The notes: generated by a model not told the origin, from the sequence alone. A stretch of 29,132 nt of DNA from an uncultured Bacilli bacterium (GCA_947632495.1 CANRPL010000009.1:1-29132); one strand, 5' to 3'; counted from the stretch's first letter, positions 1 to 7,982 are shown. Made by a program: numbers and translations.

Positions 1-160
1 ATAATTACATTTTAACTATATTATATTGCTTTCTATTTTTTATTTATTTTTGTCTCACATCATTTACAATTATACATATAGTAGACTTTTATATAGCATC
101 AGCAAAAAGAAATAAATATTATATCTTTAAAACTTTTTAATTGTTAAATTACTTTCAATG

Positions 161-613
161 TTATCCTTCAATATCATTTCGTCTTATAAAATCATCATAT
201 ACCCATTCAGGGGCATAATCAAAAATATGAATCAACTCTTCAACCAATTCTTTTTTGGACATTTTATTTATACATTTGATAGCATTATTATATTCTCTTT
301 CGTTATATGCTTCATATTCTTGATATAGTCTTTCTTGTTCTTCTTCAAAAATTTCAGCGCTATTTGGAACAACGCTAAAATATGTTGCGACAATATGTTT
401 ACATATTATTCGTCTACCATCAGCAAAAGGGCAATTGCAAGTTGACTTTCTAGGATGTTGTATATTGAGATAAACATTATAATTTTTACTTCCTAGAACT
501 AAACTAGTATATTCATTATCATTTATTTTTTTTATCTCTTTGATTTTTTGACTTTTATAATAATCTAATCCTCTCCAACATGAAGAACCACTTGCACTAG
601 TAATTATACTCAT
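161..613 (-). CDS. SWIM zinc-finger domain protein
   Basis: A 150-residue protein whose only recognisable element is a SWIM-type zinc-binding motif, CxC...CxH, with Cys59, Cys61, Cys71 and His73. SWIM domains bind zinc and mediate DNA or protein contacts in ATPases, transposases and small stand-alone bacterial proteins. Here there is no helicase or transposase domain. The C-terminal half is acidic, probably helical, and ends in a region resembling the short tails of stand-alone SWIM proteins. The ATG at 613 has only a weak upstream purine run, so the start is less certain than for its neighbours. It lies 39 bases downstream of the cardiolipin synthase gene with no clear terminator between them, so co-transcription is possible. 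The specific function is unknown. Confidence 0.75.
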   Translation of the reverse strand: MSIITSASGSSCWRGLDYYKSQKIKEIKKINDNEYTSLVLGSKNYNVYLNIQHPRKSTCNCPFADGRRIICKHIVATYFSVVPNSAEIFEEEQERLYQEYEAYNEREYNNAIKCINKMSKKELVEELIHIFDYAPEWVYDDFIRRNDIEG

Positions 614-652
614 ATAAAATCAACACTCTTTCAAATATTTTTAATTTCAACA

Positions 653-2158
653 TTAAAATAGTGGAGCGAACAATCTTAAAATAGCTTGCCATAAAGATTT
701 GAGAAAACCAGCTTTAACATCATTGTCATTTAATTTTTTACAATCCTTAAATGTCTCTTCAAAATCTTTGTATATTTCTTTTATCGCTTCAACCTGTTCC
801 ATATAGATACCATTTTCAAAATGGAGATATAAGCTACGATAATCCATATTGATAGTTCCAACCACAGCCCTTATATCATCAGTTAAGAAAACTTTAGAAT
901 GAACAAAACCATCAGTATATCGATATATCTTTACACCATTATCATGCAATACTCTAAAGAAAGATGTCGTTTGGGTATAAACAATTTTTTTATCAGGAAT
1001 ACCAGGTACAATAATTCGTACATCGACTCCCCTTTTGGCAGCGCGACATAAAGAATTAACCATATCAGTATCAATTATTAAATAAGGAGTCATAATATAT
1101 AAATATTTTTTAGCGCTATTAATCATATTAATATAGACGTCTTCACCAATTAAATCTCTATGAAGAGGAACAACACCATAAGGGATAACATATCCTTGAT
1201 TGGCAGTACTATTAGAAAAATTATATTTAAATTTAGTAATATCTTGGTCTTCATTAACATTAGCGTTCCATAACGTTAAGAACATAACAGTCAAATTCCA
1301 AATGGCATCTCCAACAATTTTAATTCCATTATCTTTCCATATACCAAGTTTACTATTGACATTAATATATTCATCACTTAAATTAACACCGCCAGAGAAT
1401 GCTACTTTGCCATCAATAATAGTCATCTTACGATGATCTCGATTATTCATAAAAATACCTTTGAAGGGACTTAACTTGTTAAATGGTATACATTTGATAC
1501 CATATTCAGCCAGTTGTTTAGGAAATTTAGTTGATAACATGGCGATACTTCCCATATCATCATATAGTATTCGGACATCAACGCCTTGAGACGCTTTTTC
1601 TTTCAAGATATTTAAAATACCATCCCACATGGTTCCATCATTGATAATGAAGTATTCCATAAAGATGAATCTTTTGGCTTTTTTTAATTCTTTTAGCAAT
1701 TCAGGATAGAATAATTCACCGAATTTGTAATACGTAATTTGATTATTAGTGCTGACAAAATGATTAGTTCGGTTAATGATATATTCAATATTGTCTAGGC
1801 ATTTATCACATACTTCTTCTTTTATTTTTTCATCTTGTACCAAATATTCGCTATACTTTTTCTCATGTTCAAAGATTTTTCTTAATAATTTATTTTTAGA
1901 GTAGTTACGTCCTAAAGTTATTAATAGGATGGTACCAAAAATAGGAAATATTAATATAAGTATTATCCAAGGTAAGTCATTAGATAGTCTCGTGCTATCT
2001 TTTAGAATGCCCAAGACAATTAAAATGCTTATAATATTATAAAATAAGGTAATTATGCCTAGATAATTATAAAAGAATAATCTTATCATAATAGCAAAAC
2101 CGAATTGTAAGATAACACCAATAGCAACAATTAGCACGCGTTTAATAGCATTTAACAT
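653..2158 (-). CDS. cls: cardiolipin synthase (phospholipase D family)
   Basis: A 501-residue membrane enzyme that joins two phosphatidylglycerol molecules into cardiolipin plus glycerol. Two hydrophobic segments at about residues 5-50 and 62-82 anchor it in the membrane. Two HKD catalytic motifs follow: HRKMTIID (His242, Lys244, Asp249) and HSKVFLTD (His420, Lys422, Asp427), each followed by the expected Gly/Ser or Gly-Thr-Asn-Met stretch. Length and layout match Bacillus-type ClsA. The ribosome binding site is weak (GATGGTAATTT before the ATG). It follows a small membrane-anchored protein by 22 bases and probably shares that gene's promoter. No catalytic residue appears to be missing. Confidence 0.96.
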   Translation of the reverse strand: MLNAIKRVLIVAIGVILQFGFAIMIRLFFYNYLGIITLFYNIISILIVLGILKDSTRLSNDLPWIILILIFPIFGTILLITLGRNYSKNKLLRKIFEHEKKYSEYLVQDEKIKEEVCDKCLDNIEYIINRTNHFVSTNNQITYYKFGELFYPELLKELKKAKRFIFMEYFIINDGTMWDGILNILKEKASQGVDVRILYDDMGSIAMLSTKFPKQLAEYGIKCIPFNKLSPFKGIFMNNRDHRKMTIIDGKVAFSGGVNLSDEYINVNSKLGIWKDNGIKIVGDAIWNLTVMFLTLWNANVNEDQDITKFKYNFSNSTANQGYVIPYGVVPLHRDLIGEDVYINMINSAKKYLYIMTPYLIIDTDMVNSLCRAAKRGVDVRIIVPGIPDKKIVYTQTTSFFRVLHDNGVKIYRYTDGFVHSKVFLTDDIRAVVGTINMDYRSLYLHFENGIYMEQVEAIKEIYKDFEETFKDCKKLNDNDVKAGFLKSLWQAILRLFAPLF

Positions 2159-2180
2159 AAATTACCATCTCTTTTCTATA

Positions 2181-2585
2181 TCAATCCATTAAGAACATTG
2201 AAGCATATTCCTCTATGGTATATTGTTTATCACTATCAGGTAGTTGAACATAGGAATAAGCGTTATTTTCTTTAGCAACCTGAAATACATCATCAGTCCA
2301 GCTAACTTCTCCTTTTCCCGTTATTTTAATTTCTCTTTCAGAGCTACCATAAGATTTAGTGGTATTAGTAGTATTTATATATTTAAATCCATAATTAGGA
2401 TGCTTATTATCAATTTTATAAATATATGTAGAATAGGTAATTTCACCTGCTCCACCATGAAAGACAGCAATATAATTATCAGGTATATCTTTAGTATTAA
2501 ATTGCCTAATAACCAAAATAGTTATTGTGGTAATAACAATTAAACAAATGCTTAAAATAAAGATTAATGGTTGCTTTTTAAACAT
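2181..2585 (-). CDS. small membrane-anchored protein of unknown function
   Basis: A 134-residue protein with one N-terminal hydrophobic segment (about residues 6-27) preceded by lysines, so most of the chain should lie outside the membrane. The outer part is rich in Tyr, Thr, Ser and Gly and contains no motif I can assign. There is no lipobox cysteine. The start is well supported: AGGTGA lies just before the ATG, and a good promoter lies at 2625-2653. It is first in a likely two-gene unit with cls, which could mean an envelope-related role, but that is inference from position only. I do not recognise the family; its pattern (YIAVFHGGAGE, then a YxYxI repeat) recalls small conserved proteins of low-GC gut bacteria. 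Confidence 0.7.
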   Translation of the reverse strand: MFKKQPLIFILSICLIVITTITILVIRQFNTKDIPDNYIAVFHGGAGEITYSTYIYKIDNKHPNYGFKYINTTNTTKSYGSSEREIKITGKGEVSWTDDVFQVAKENNAYSYVQLPDSDKQYTIEEYASMFLMD

Positions 2586-2624
2586 AATTCACCTACTAGT
2601 AAATAATTATTAACTTATGCTTAT

Positions 2625-2653
2625 ATTGTATCATTACTAATTTTTGTAAACAA
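2625..2653 (-). promoter_or_regulatory. sigma-A-type promoter for the membrane protein/cls unit
   Basis: On the minus strand, TTGTTT and TACAAT are separated by 17 bases. TGA directly precedes the -10, giving an extended -10. It lies about 40 bases upstream of the ATG at 2585. Confidence 0.6.
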
Positions 2654-2665
2654 GTCATTTAAGGC

Positions 2666-2695
2666 AAAATAAAACTATCTGTTTTAGATAGTTTT
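2666..2695 (-). terminator. Rho-independent terminator of the 2684-3259 gene
   Basis: A perfect 10-base-pair stem (2671-2680 with 2686-2695) has a 5-base loop and is followed on the minus strand by a T-rich tail. The TAA stop of the gene lies inside the hairpin. The stem is AT-rich, so efficiency may be modest. Confidence 0.7.
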
Positions 2696-3259
2696 ATGGC
2701 TTTTTATATCATTTAAAATATTCATAATTTCGTTATATACTTCAAGACCATTGTCAGCTGTTCCACTACTTTGATATGGTGATGTAAAATCATCTATTTC
2801 AGATAAAACCTCATCTATATTATTTTCATTAACACGTTCTTCAATTAATTTTAAACAAGTGTTACGATAACCCCTTATAGCGCACCCAGCTAGGGCTTTA
2901 TAATAAGCAAAATCAGGTAATTCTGATTTAAGGTAAAAATCCATTGCCATGTCATCTGTTACTGGTCGAGGATTACGAATAATTATTTTGTTAGTACGAA
3001 AAACACCATGAGGAGCAGAAATAGATTCACATTCAACTACTTTGGCATCTTCTGGTAATTCGACATCATAGATAGTATCGCCTCTAATGAGCCACCTAAA
3101 TATTTTCGTCTCGGTTGAAAAATTAAAACCACCCATTTCTTTAGGATCTGATGCTTTAGGATTCCATGTCAAAGCTGTATTAACTTCATCAATTCGATAT
3201 TCAACTTTACTATTAGCGCTCGATTTTTTATCGAACATTACTTTTAAATATTTGGTCAT
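2684..3259 (-). CDS. conserved protein of unknown function, 191 aa
   Basis: A soluble 191-residue protein with no signal peptide or membrane segment. The N-terminal half (roughly residues 40-100) has the pattern GGFNFST...FRWLIRGDTIYDVELPEDAKV, then APHGVFRTNKIIIRNP. It looks like a small beta-rich domain that recurs in Firmicute and phage-associated proteins of unknown role. The second half is helical and contains an AxAGCAIRGYRNTC stretch. I do not recognise a catalytic motif. The start is firm: AAGGAG is placed 6 bases before the ATG. It is 10 bases downstream of an acetyltransferase gene and ends in a terminator, so it is probably the last gene of a three-gene unit beginning at 5373. Confidence 0.65.
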   Translation of the reverse strand: MTKYLKVMFDKKSSANSKVEYRIDEVNTALTWNPKASDPKEMGGFNFSTETKIFRWLIRGDTIYDVELPEDAKVVECESISAPHGVFRTNKIIIRNPRPVTDDMAMDFYLKSELPDFAYYKALAGCAIRGYRNTCLKLIEERVNENNIDEVLSEIDDFTSPYQSSGTADNGLEVYNEIMNILNDIKSHKTI

Positions 3260-3269
3260 TTCTTACTCC

Positions 3270-3803
3270 TTAAAGTTTATTAATAATATGGTATCTTTTG
3301 ACTAATTTATGTGAATATGGTGAGACAATATCATTAAGATAATGAGCACCTAATTTCTTTAACATTTTAGGTGTAATTAAATTATCATTAAAATGGCACA
3401 AAATTACTTCTTGAATTCCTAAATTGGCACTTTCTTCAATTAATCGTTGAACTAATTCAGTTCCATATTTTTGATTTCTTTTAGAAGGTCTAACCGAACA
3501 AGCTATATGTCCCCATATATCATAACCTTTACGAGTTAGTTTATTTCTGATACATCCTAGACCAATTAATTTATCTTGATCATAAGCTAGATAATAATGT
3601 CCATCTTCATACCAGTCGAGATCTTGATGTTGTCCATTCTTTCGTTTAGCTATTTCCTTTAATAAATCTAAATATTCATCTACGGTCTGACATTTTAGCT
3701 CAAGAATATCCGGTATTAAAGGTTCATTTGAAGACATATATTCATTGTACATGTCAATATATTCAAGAGCATTTTCTTTTTCTAATTCTTTTAAAGCAAT
3801 CAT
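3270..3803 (-). CDS. GNAT-family N-acetyltransferase
   Basis: A 177-residue acetyltransferase-fold protein that would transfer an acetyl group from acetyl-CoA to an unknown amine. The acetyl-CoA binding region is visible as GHIACSVRPSKRNQKYGTEL (about residues 98-117), an R-x-x-x-Q/K-x-G loop, followed by a helix and a strand ILCHFNDN typical of the COG3981 branch. I chose the ATG at 3803 rather than the in-frame ATG at 3815 because GGAGG lies 5 bases before the former and would overlap the latter. It lies between a coiled-coil protein and a protein of unknown function with tight spacing, suggesting co-transcription. The substrate cannot be inferred. Confidence 0.82.
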   Translation of the reverse strand: MIALKELEKENALEYIDMYNEYMSSNEPLIPDILELKCQTVDEYLDLLKEIAKRKNGQHQDLDWYEDGHYYLAYDQDKLIGLGCIRNKLTRKGYDIWGHIACSVRPSKRNQKYGTELVQRLIEESANLGIQEVILCHFNDNLITPKMLKKLGAHYLNDIVSPYSHKLVKRYHIINKL

Positions 3804-3822
3804 ATATTCCTCCATCAGTTAT

Positions 3823-5373
3823 TTATGATGCCCTTAAAACGCGTTGTTTATTCTTTTCATATTGTTTATCTAAAGTTTTACGCATTTCAACTTCATGTTC
3901 TTTTTTCTTTTGTAAATTTTTTTCTAATTCATCCATCATTTTCTCTACTTTACTATAATCAGGGATGTAGGCTGCATATGGTGAAAAACGGTTTTTAAAG
4001 TCTTCCCTTATTTCAGTAATTTGTTTTAATGAATCATCAATTAATTTCATAGTCGTACTAACAACATCTTGGGTCGCTAAAATCTCATGTTCAATACTAT
4101 TATATTTTTCTCTTATTTCTTCTCTTTTTATTTGTTCTGGAATTAAACTAGCTCGTAAATCTTTTAAACCATGATTGATTAATCCTGCTCCCAACATAAC
4201 ACCAAAAATACGACGATTATTAAGTGGAGCGGTTAAAATACCAGCCGTGATTCTTAAAAAGGAAGCAAACATCTTTCCTGTATGAAAAACATAATCATTA
4301 CGCTTAATAACTTCCGTTTCAACTTTACTTAAATGTTCCCACATTTCTTGGATTATTTTACGTTGATATTCCGCTTCTTCAGATAGTTGTTTTTCAAAGG
4401 AATCTAAATAGATAACATTGTTTTGCGTATTATTAAATTGTTGATCTCTTTCATCTATTTTCGTACCTTTAGCTTTAATTTCTTCTTCAGCTTCAATACT
4501 ACGTTTCTCTTGCGCTAAAACGTCATCTATTTCCTCAACTTCATTTTTACAAACATTAACCATCATTTCTAGTTCATCAAGTTGAGCTTTGTCACGATAA
4601 TCCTCAACAGCCTCTAATAAGGCAATACTATCTAAAATGGCGTAATCTTCAAAGTTATATTTATCTTTCATAACTTCATATTGCGCTTTCAATTTAGTAA
4701 TTTTAGCACGTAATTCTTGATATTTAGCATCTAACTCTTCAACTTGTTCCTTAGTATGTACTTCACTAACGCTATTCTTAATATCATCAATACCAAATTT
4801 TATTTCAGATAGCAGTTCCTTACTTTTATCAACAAAGGAAGATACTTCTTCGATAATAGTAATTTCATCATCTTTTTTAGCTATTTCTCTATCAACATCA
4901 ATTATTTCGTCATCTGGCATTTTACCAACCGCTGTTTTATGATAAAGGACTTCATAATAGTCGTAATTAGCAAAATCATATTTTTCACTTTGTGGATCAA
5001 ATGGTGTCACATTTTTTCCTAAATTAATTAGCGTATTTAAATCATCTTCACTCAAAACTGGTTTAGCTTCAATTCTATCTAGTGATGACATATCAGGAGT
5101 TCCCACGGACTGTTCCTTTAAAGGAAGTGGCTCCTCCGTTAAAGGCGTCATTATTTCTTGAAGCGTCGCTTTATCTATTCTATCTAAATCAGGATTAGGA
5201 CTATCAATATCAAAATTTTGGATTTTTTGTAAATATTCTTTTTGTCTTTCGCGATCCTTTTTATTATATGATTCCATTTTTTTCATATAATTAAGATAAC
5301 GCCGACGATACATCATACTTATTAAACGATCATTAATCGATCCTTTAGCACCACGATTTCCATTCATATTCAT
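3823..5373 (-). CDS. large coiled-coil protein of unknown function
   Basis: A protein of about 516 residues dominated by charged heptad-like helices. The N-terminus is basic (MMYRRRYLNYMKK), then comes an acidic linker with prolines. Long coiled-coil segments run from about residue 175 to 360. A short, moderately hydrophobic glycine-rich patch near residues 370-405 (ITAGILTAPLNNRR, then GVMLGAGLINHG) could dip into a membrane or form a hairpin. More coiled coil follows to the end. There is no signal peptide and no enzyme motif. The first plausible start is the ATG at 5373; a GTG at 5376 and an ATG at 5367 are alternatives and the Shine-Dalgarno is poor. An extended -10 promoter sits just upstream. 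It may be a scaffold or structural protein, but I do not recognise the family. Confidence 0.7.
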   Translation of the reverse strand: MNMNGNRGAKGSINDRLISMMYRRRYLNYMKKMESYNKKDRERQKEYLQKIQNFDIDSPNPDLDRIDKATLQEIMTPLTEEPLPLKEQSVGTPDMSSLDRIEAKPVLSEDDLNTLINLGKNVTPFDPQSEKYDFANYDYYEVLYHKTAVGKMPDDEIIDVDREIAKKDDEITIIEEVSSFVDKSKELLSEIKFGIDDIKNSVSEVHTKEQVEELDAKYQELRAKITKLKAQYEVMKDKYNFEDYAILDSIALLEAVEDYRDKAQLDELEMMVNVCKNEVEEIDDVLAQEKRSIEAEEEIKAKGTKIDERDQQFNNTQNNVIYLDSFEKQLSEEAEYQRKIIQEMWEHLSKVETEVIKRNDYVFHTGKMFASFLRITAGILTAPLNNRRIFGVMLGAGLINHGLKDLRASLIPEQIKREEIREKYNSIEHEILATQDVVSTTMKLIDDSLKQITEIREDFKNRFSPYAAYIPDYSKVEKMMDELEKNLQKKKEHEVEMRKTLDKQYEKNKQRVLRAS

Positions 5374-5388
5374 CACTCACTATCATTA

Positions 5389-5397
5389 ATTATAACA
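5389..5397 (-). promoter_or_regulatory. extended -10 promoter for the coiled-coil gene
   Basis: TGTTATAAT is read on the minus strand, a perfect -10 with a TGn extension. No convincing -35 lies 17 bases upstream. It implies a leader of only about 10 bases. Confidence 0.5.
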
Positions 5398-5425
5398 TTT
5401 ATTGCATTTTATTAAAAGTTCATCA

Positions 5426-5461
5426 TACGAAAAAGAACAAAGGATTTTACTTTGCTCTTTT
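5426..5461 (-). terminator. Rho-independent terminator of lepB
   Basis: A 12-base-pair stem (5431-5442 with 5450-5461, one G-U pair in the RNA) has a 7-base loop and is followed by a T-rich run on the minus strand. It begins at the lepB stop codon. Confidence 0.8.
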
Positions 5462-6039
5462 TATATTGAACCAAATTTTTTAAATGGCCATAATCTAAAG
5501 ATAGCTCTTCCATCAATTTGGGTATCTTTAATAAGACCAATGCGCCAATCACGACTATCAGAAGACTCCTTACGATTATCACCCATAACGAAATAGTAAT
5601 TTTCAGGGATGATGGTATAACCATATAAATCTTCAAGAGTAAAATCACTCGTTATACAACTATCAACAACATCTTTTTGTTCCTTACCATTGATATACAA
5701 TTTACAATCTTTGTACTCAATACTTTCACCAGGAAAAGCAATAATACGTTTAATAATCTTACTACTATTTTTGCCATCACTTATATTAGCGACAATAACA
5801 TCAAAGCGATCATATTTATGTCCAACTTTACTTAATAATAAGATATCGCCATCATGAAGATAATCATTCATAGATGGTCCCTTAACACGGATGGGGGTAA
5901 TGATAAAAGCTCTAATTAAGAAAACAACAAAAGCAATAATAATATATGGAACAAGACTATAAAAGAAGTTGCGAACACGATCAGGCCCAGTAAGTTTTTC
6001 TTCCTTTTTTACTTCTTCTTTTTCTTTTTCTTTTTTCAT
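5461..6039 (-). CDS. lepB: signal peptidase I
   Basis: A 192-residue membrane-bound serine protease of family S26 that removes signal peptides from exported preproteins. A charged Lys/Glu-rich cytoplasmic tail (residues 1-18) precedes one membrane segment (about 27-48). The catalytic serine is in KGPSM (Ser56) and the general-base lysine in KIIKRIIAFPG (Lys97). The conserved box YYFVMGDNRKESSDSR is intact. I start at the ATG at 6039 because AGGTG stands 5 bases upstream; the longer frame begins at a TTG that overlaps this site. It follows rplS across a short terminator-like hairpin, an arrangement seen in many Bacilli where rplS and lepB are neighbours. Confidence 0.96.
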   Translation of the reverse strand: MKKEKEKEEVKKEEKLTGPDRVRNFFYSLVPYIIIAFVVFLIRAFIITPIRVKGPSMNDYLHDGDILLLSKVGHKYDRFDVIVANISDGKNSSKIIKRIIAFPGESIEYKDCKLYINGKEQKDVVDSCITSDFTLEDLYGYTIIPENYYFVMGDNRKESSDSRDWRIGLIKDTQIDGRAIFRLWPFKKFGSI

Positions 6040-6052
6040 TTTATCACCTATC

Positions 6053-6072
6053 AAAAAAGGCTTATTAAGCCT
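6053..6072 (-). terminator. short terminator or attenuator between rplS and lepB
   Basis: A perfect 6-base-pair stem AGGCTT/AAGCCT with a 3-base loop is followed by six T on the minus strand. The rplS TAG stop overlaps the stem, and the lepB ribosome binding site begins just past the T run. No separate lepB promoter is evident, so partial read-through probably feeds lepB. Confidence 0.75.
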
Positions 6073-6424
6073 AATTTCTTTCTTTAATCTTCGCTGTCTT
6101 CTTTTGATCTCTAATGTAATTTAATTTTGCTCTTCTAACTTTACCTTTTCTTACTACAACGATTGTATCAATTACAGGTGAGTTTACTGGGAAAGTTTTT
6201 TCAGCTCCGATGTTACCTGACATTTTTCTAACAGTAAATGTCTTACTAACGCCAGAACCTTTAATAGCCATTACAAGTCCTTCAAAAGCTTGAATTCTTG
6301 TTTTTTCAGTACCTTTAGAATCTACTTCTTTAATTTTCAAATCAACACGAACAGTGTCGCCAACTTGAAAATCAGGAATGTCGGTACGAATTTGTTTATT
6401 AGTAATCTTATCTAATAAATTCAC
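6071..6424 (-). CDS. rplS: 50S ribosomal protein L19
   Basis: A 117-residue protein of the large ribosomal subunit, located at the interface with the 30S subunit. The sequence follows the family throughout: PDFQVGDTVRVDLKIKE near residue 20, RIQAFEGLVMAIKG near 45, and the C-terminal KVRRAKLNYIRD. The start is a GTG at 6424, preceded by AAAGGAG with a 9-base gap. It has its own strong promoter (6491-6519) and a roughly 60-base leader that can fold into a stem, consistent with the known L19 autoregulatory leaders of Firmicutes. It is followed by a short terminator and lepB. Confidence 0.97.
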   Translation of the reverse strand: MNLLDKITNKQIRTDIPDFQVGDTVRVDLKIKEVDSKGTEKTRIQAFEGLVMAIKGSGVSKTFTVRKMSGNIGAEKTFPVNSPVIDTIVVVRKGKVRRAKLNYIRDQKKTAKIKERN

Positions 6425-6484
6425 AGTGTCACGCTCCTTTTCTTTACAATATGATCATAAATCTATATCCAGCGGATCACATCG
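6425..6484 (-). promoter_or_regulatory. structured 5' leader of rplS (candidate L19 leader)
   Basis: The predicted mRNA leader contains an 8-base-pair stem, 6475-6482 pairing with 6449-6456 (one G-U), that encloses a loop with the smaller self-complementary ATCCGCTGGAT. L19 leaders are an established autoregulatory RNA class in low-GC Gram-positives. Position and size fit, but I could not test a covariance model. Confidence 0.5.
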
Positions 6485-6490
6485 ATATCA

Positions 6491-6519
6491 ATTTTAACAT
6501 ATTTTCTTTTAATATACAA
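6491..6519 (-). promoter_or_regulatory. sigma-A promoter of rplS
   Basis: On the minus strand, TTGTAT and TAAAAT are separated by 17 bases, with TGT in front of the -10. The predicted start is near 6484, giving a 60-base leader. Confidence 0.75.
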
Positions 6520-6537
6520 GTTTTTAATATAATTTTT

Positions 6538-7212
6538 TTAAAGAACATTACGAGCTTTAGTAGATTTTTTAAATTTATATAGTTTAGCTGGCTTCTTTCC
6601 CTCAAATTTACCTGTTCTTTTCGTATCTTCAATTAAGTTGAGACTAAGCAATTTTTTACGAAAATTACGGCGATCAAATTTTTTGTTGAGAATAGCTTCA
6701 TAGGTTTTTTGAATTTCAGGAATAGTAAATTCATTAGGGAAAAGTGCTTTTAAAATATCCGTACTGACAATTTTACTACGTAAATATACTAACGCTTCAG
6801 CTAAAATTTCTTCATGGTCAAATCCTAAACCAGGTATTTTATCGATAGAAAACCAATCAGCATTTGAAGTATTAATCGTCTCGCGAAGAACTTTAACACG
6901 ACTTGAGTCGATAACGCCAATATACGCAACAGCAATCATGCGCATAACAGGTGAACGATCAACCTTACCAAAAGTTTTAAATTGTTCAATATCAATATTT
7001 TCAATTCCTGTTTTTTCAAATATTTCTCTTTTAGCTCCACTTTCTAAATCTTCATTATTATATAATGCTCCACCAGTTAAAATCCAATCCCCCTTATAGG
7101 GTTCATTTTTTCTTTTAACTAGCAGGACTTTTGTTACTCCCTGTTCTACAGTAAAGATAGCTGTTATGACATGGATACCTTGATTTTTATATAATGCATT
7201 ACTTTTCTTCAT
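6538..7212 (-). CDS. Nudix-domain protein with C-terminal winged helix (NrtR-like)
   Basis: A 224-residue two-domain protein. Residues 10-150 are a Nudix fold with a recognisable box at Gly48-Ile70 (GX5E, then REIFEKTG). The second of the two adjacent metal-binding glutamates is replaced by Lys67. Residues 155-220 form a winged-helix domain, including FDRRNFRKKLLSLNLIEDT and a PAKLYKF wing, as in NrtR-type regulators. NrtR proteins bind ADP-ribose-like ligands with a degenerate Nudix domain and repress NAD-related genes; the altered box fits that role better than a hydrolase. No NAD gene adjoins it here. It lies one base after yqeY with a weak ribosome binding site, suggesting translational coupling in the rpsU-yqeY unit. 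Confidence 0.85.
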   Translation of the reverse strand: MKKSNALYKNQGIHVITAIFTVEQGVTKVLLVKRKNEPYKGDWILTGGALYNNEDLESGAKREIFEKTGIENIDIEQFKTFGKVDRSPVMRMIAVAYIGVIDSSRVKVLRETINTSNADWFSIDKIPGLGFDHEEILAEALVYLRSKIVSTDILKALFPNEFTIPEIQKTYEAILNKKFDRRNFRKKLLSLNLIEDTKRTGKFEGKKPAKLYKFKKSTKARNVL

Positions 7213-7213
7213 A

Positions 7214-7657
7214 TTATTTAGAAGTTATTCTTTCTTTAACTAGTTTACTAACAAAGCTCATATCAGCTTTACCGGTTAATTTTGGTGTTACAAGCTTCAT
7301 AACTTTACCCATATCAGATGGAGCTGCTGGATTTACTTCTTTGATAGCTTCTTCTACTATTTTAATAACCTCTTCTTCAGAAAGTTGTTCAGGCATATAT
7401 TCATTTAATATAGCGATTTCGTTTTCTGCTTGCTTAATTAAATCATCACGATTGCCTTTTTGAAATTCCACGATTGATTCACGACGCATCTTTATTTGTT
7501 TACTAACAACAGCAATAACTTCATTATCATCTAACTCTTTTTTCTTATTAATTTCCTCTAGTTGCATAGCGCCTTTTAACATTCGTAAAACAGATAAGCG
7601 CTCCTTATCTTGGCTTTTCATAGCGGTCATTATTTCCTTTAATATTCTTTCTCTCAT
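7214..7657 (-). CDS. yqeY: GatB/YqeY domain protein
   Basis: A 147-residue stand-alone YqeY protein, related to the tail domain of the GatB subunit of tRNA-dependent amidotransferase, which contacts tRNA. The family pattern is clear: MKSQDKERLSVLRMLKGA near the N-terminus, KQIKMRRESIVEFQKGNRDDL in the middle, and PAAPSDMGKVMKLVTPKLTGKADM near the end. GGAGG precedes the ATG by 5 bases. It follows rpsU, the conserved order in Bacilli, with a hairpin in between. The biological role of YqeY is not settled. Confidence 0.93.
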   Translation of the reverse strand: MRERILKEIMTAMKSQDKERLSVLRMLKGAMQLEEINKKKELDDNEVIAVVSKQIKMRRESIVEFQKGNRDDLIKQAENEIAILNEYMPEQLSEEEVIKIVEEAIKEVNPAAPSDMGKVMKLVTPKLTGKADMSFVSKLVKERITSK

Positions 7658-7671
7658 ATTATCCTCCTTTT

Positions 7672-7698
7672 AATAAATAAAGAGCCTAATAGCTCTTT
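7672..7698 (-). terminator. hairpin between rpsU and yqeY
   Basis: A perfect 7-base-pair stem AAAGAGC/GCTCTTT with a 6-base loop is followed on the minus strand by an interrupted T-rich tail. It is probably a partial terminator that raises S21 output relative to YqeY. Confidence 0.65.
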
Positions 7699-7707
7699 AT
7701 GTTAACA

Positions 7708-7902
7708 TTAATAATTGTTTCTTTCTCTTCTGCGAGTATTTTTTATACCTGCATCTCTTTTTTCTCTACGGCGAACCCCAGGTTTCTTATATCCATCTTG
7801 GCGTTCACGAGCTTTTTTAAGAAGGCCGTCTCTGGCATTTTTTTGTTTCATTGTGCGAATTGCACCATCAACATTACCATTTTTTACTACTACCTTTGAC
7901 AT
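7708..7902 (-). CDS. rpsU: 30S ribosomal protein S21
   Basis: A 64-residue, very basic protein of the small ribosomal subunit. The N-terminus SKVVVKNGNVDGAIRTMKQK and the arginine-rich tail GVRRREKRDAGIKNTRRR match S21, slightly longer than the usual 57-58 residues. A very strong AAAGGAGGGGA ribosome binding site precedes the ATG. It has its own consensus-like promoter and is first in the rpsU-yqeY-Nudix unit. Confidence 0.95.
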   Translation of the reverse strand: MSKVVVKNGNVDGAIRTMKQKNARDGLLKKARERQDGYKKPGVRRREKRDAGIKNTRRRERNNY

Positions 7903-7932
7903 TTAATTCCCCTCCTTTCACAAGCTAGCAAT

Positions 7933-7961
7933 ATTATAGCACCATTTACTAGGGTTTTCAA
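7933..7961 (-). promoter_or_regulatory. sigma-A promoter of rpsU
   Basis: On the minus strand, TTGAAA and TATAAT are separated by 17 bases, with TGC before the -10. It is placed about 30 bases before the rpsU start codon. Confidence 0.85.
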
Positions 7962-7982
7962 CAAAAAAAGAGGTTTTTTTTA

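Noticed and set aside
634..660. AT-only inverted repeat after cls as a terminator
   Set aside because: About 7 A-T pairs and no proper T run; it would be too weak.
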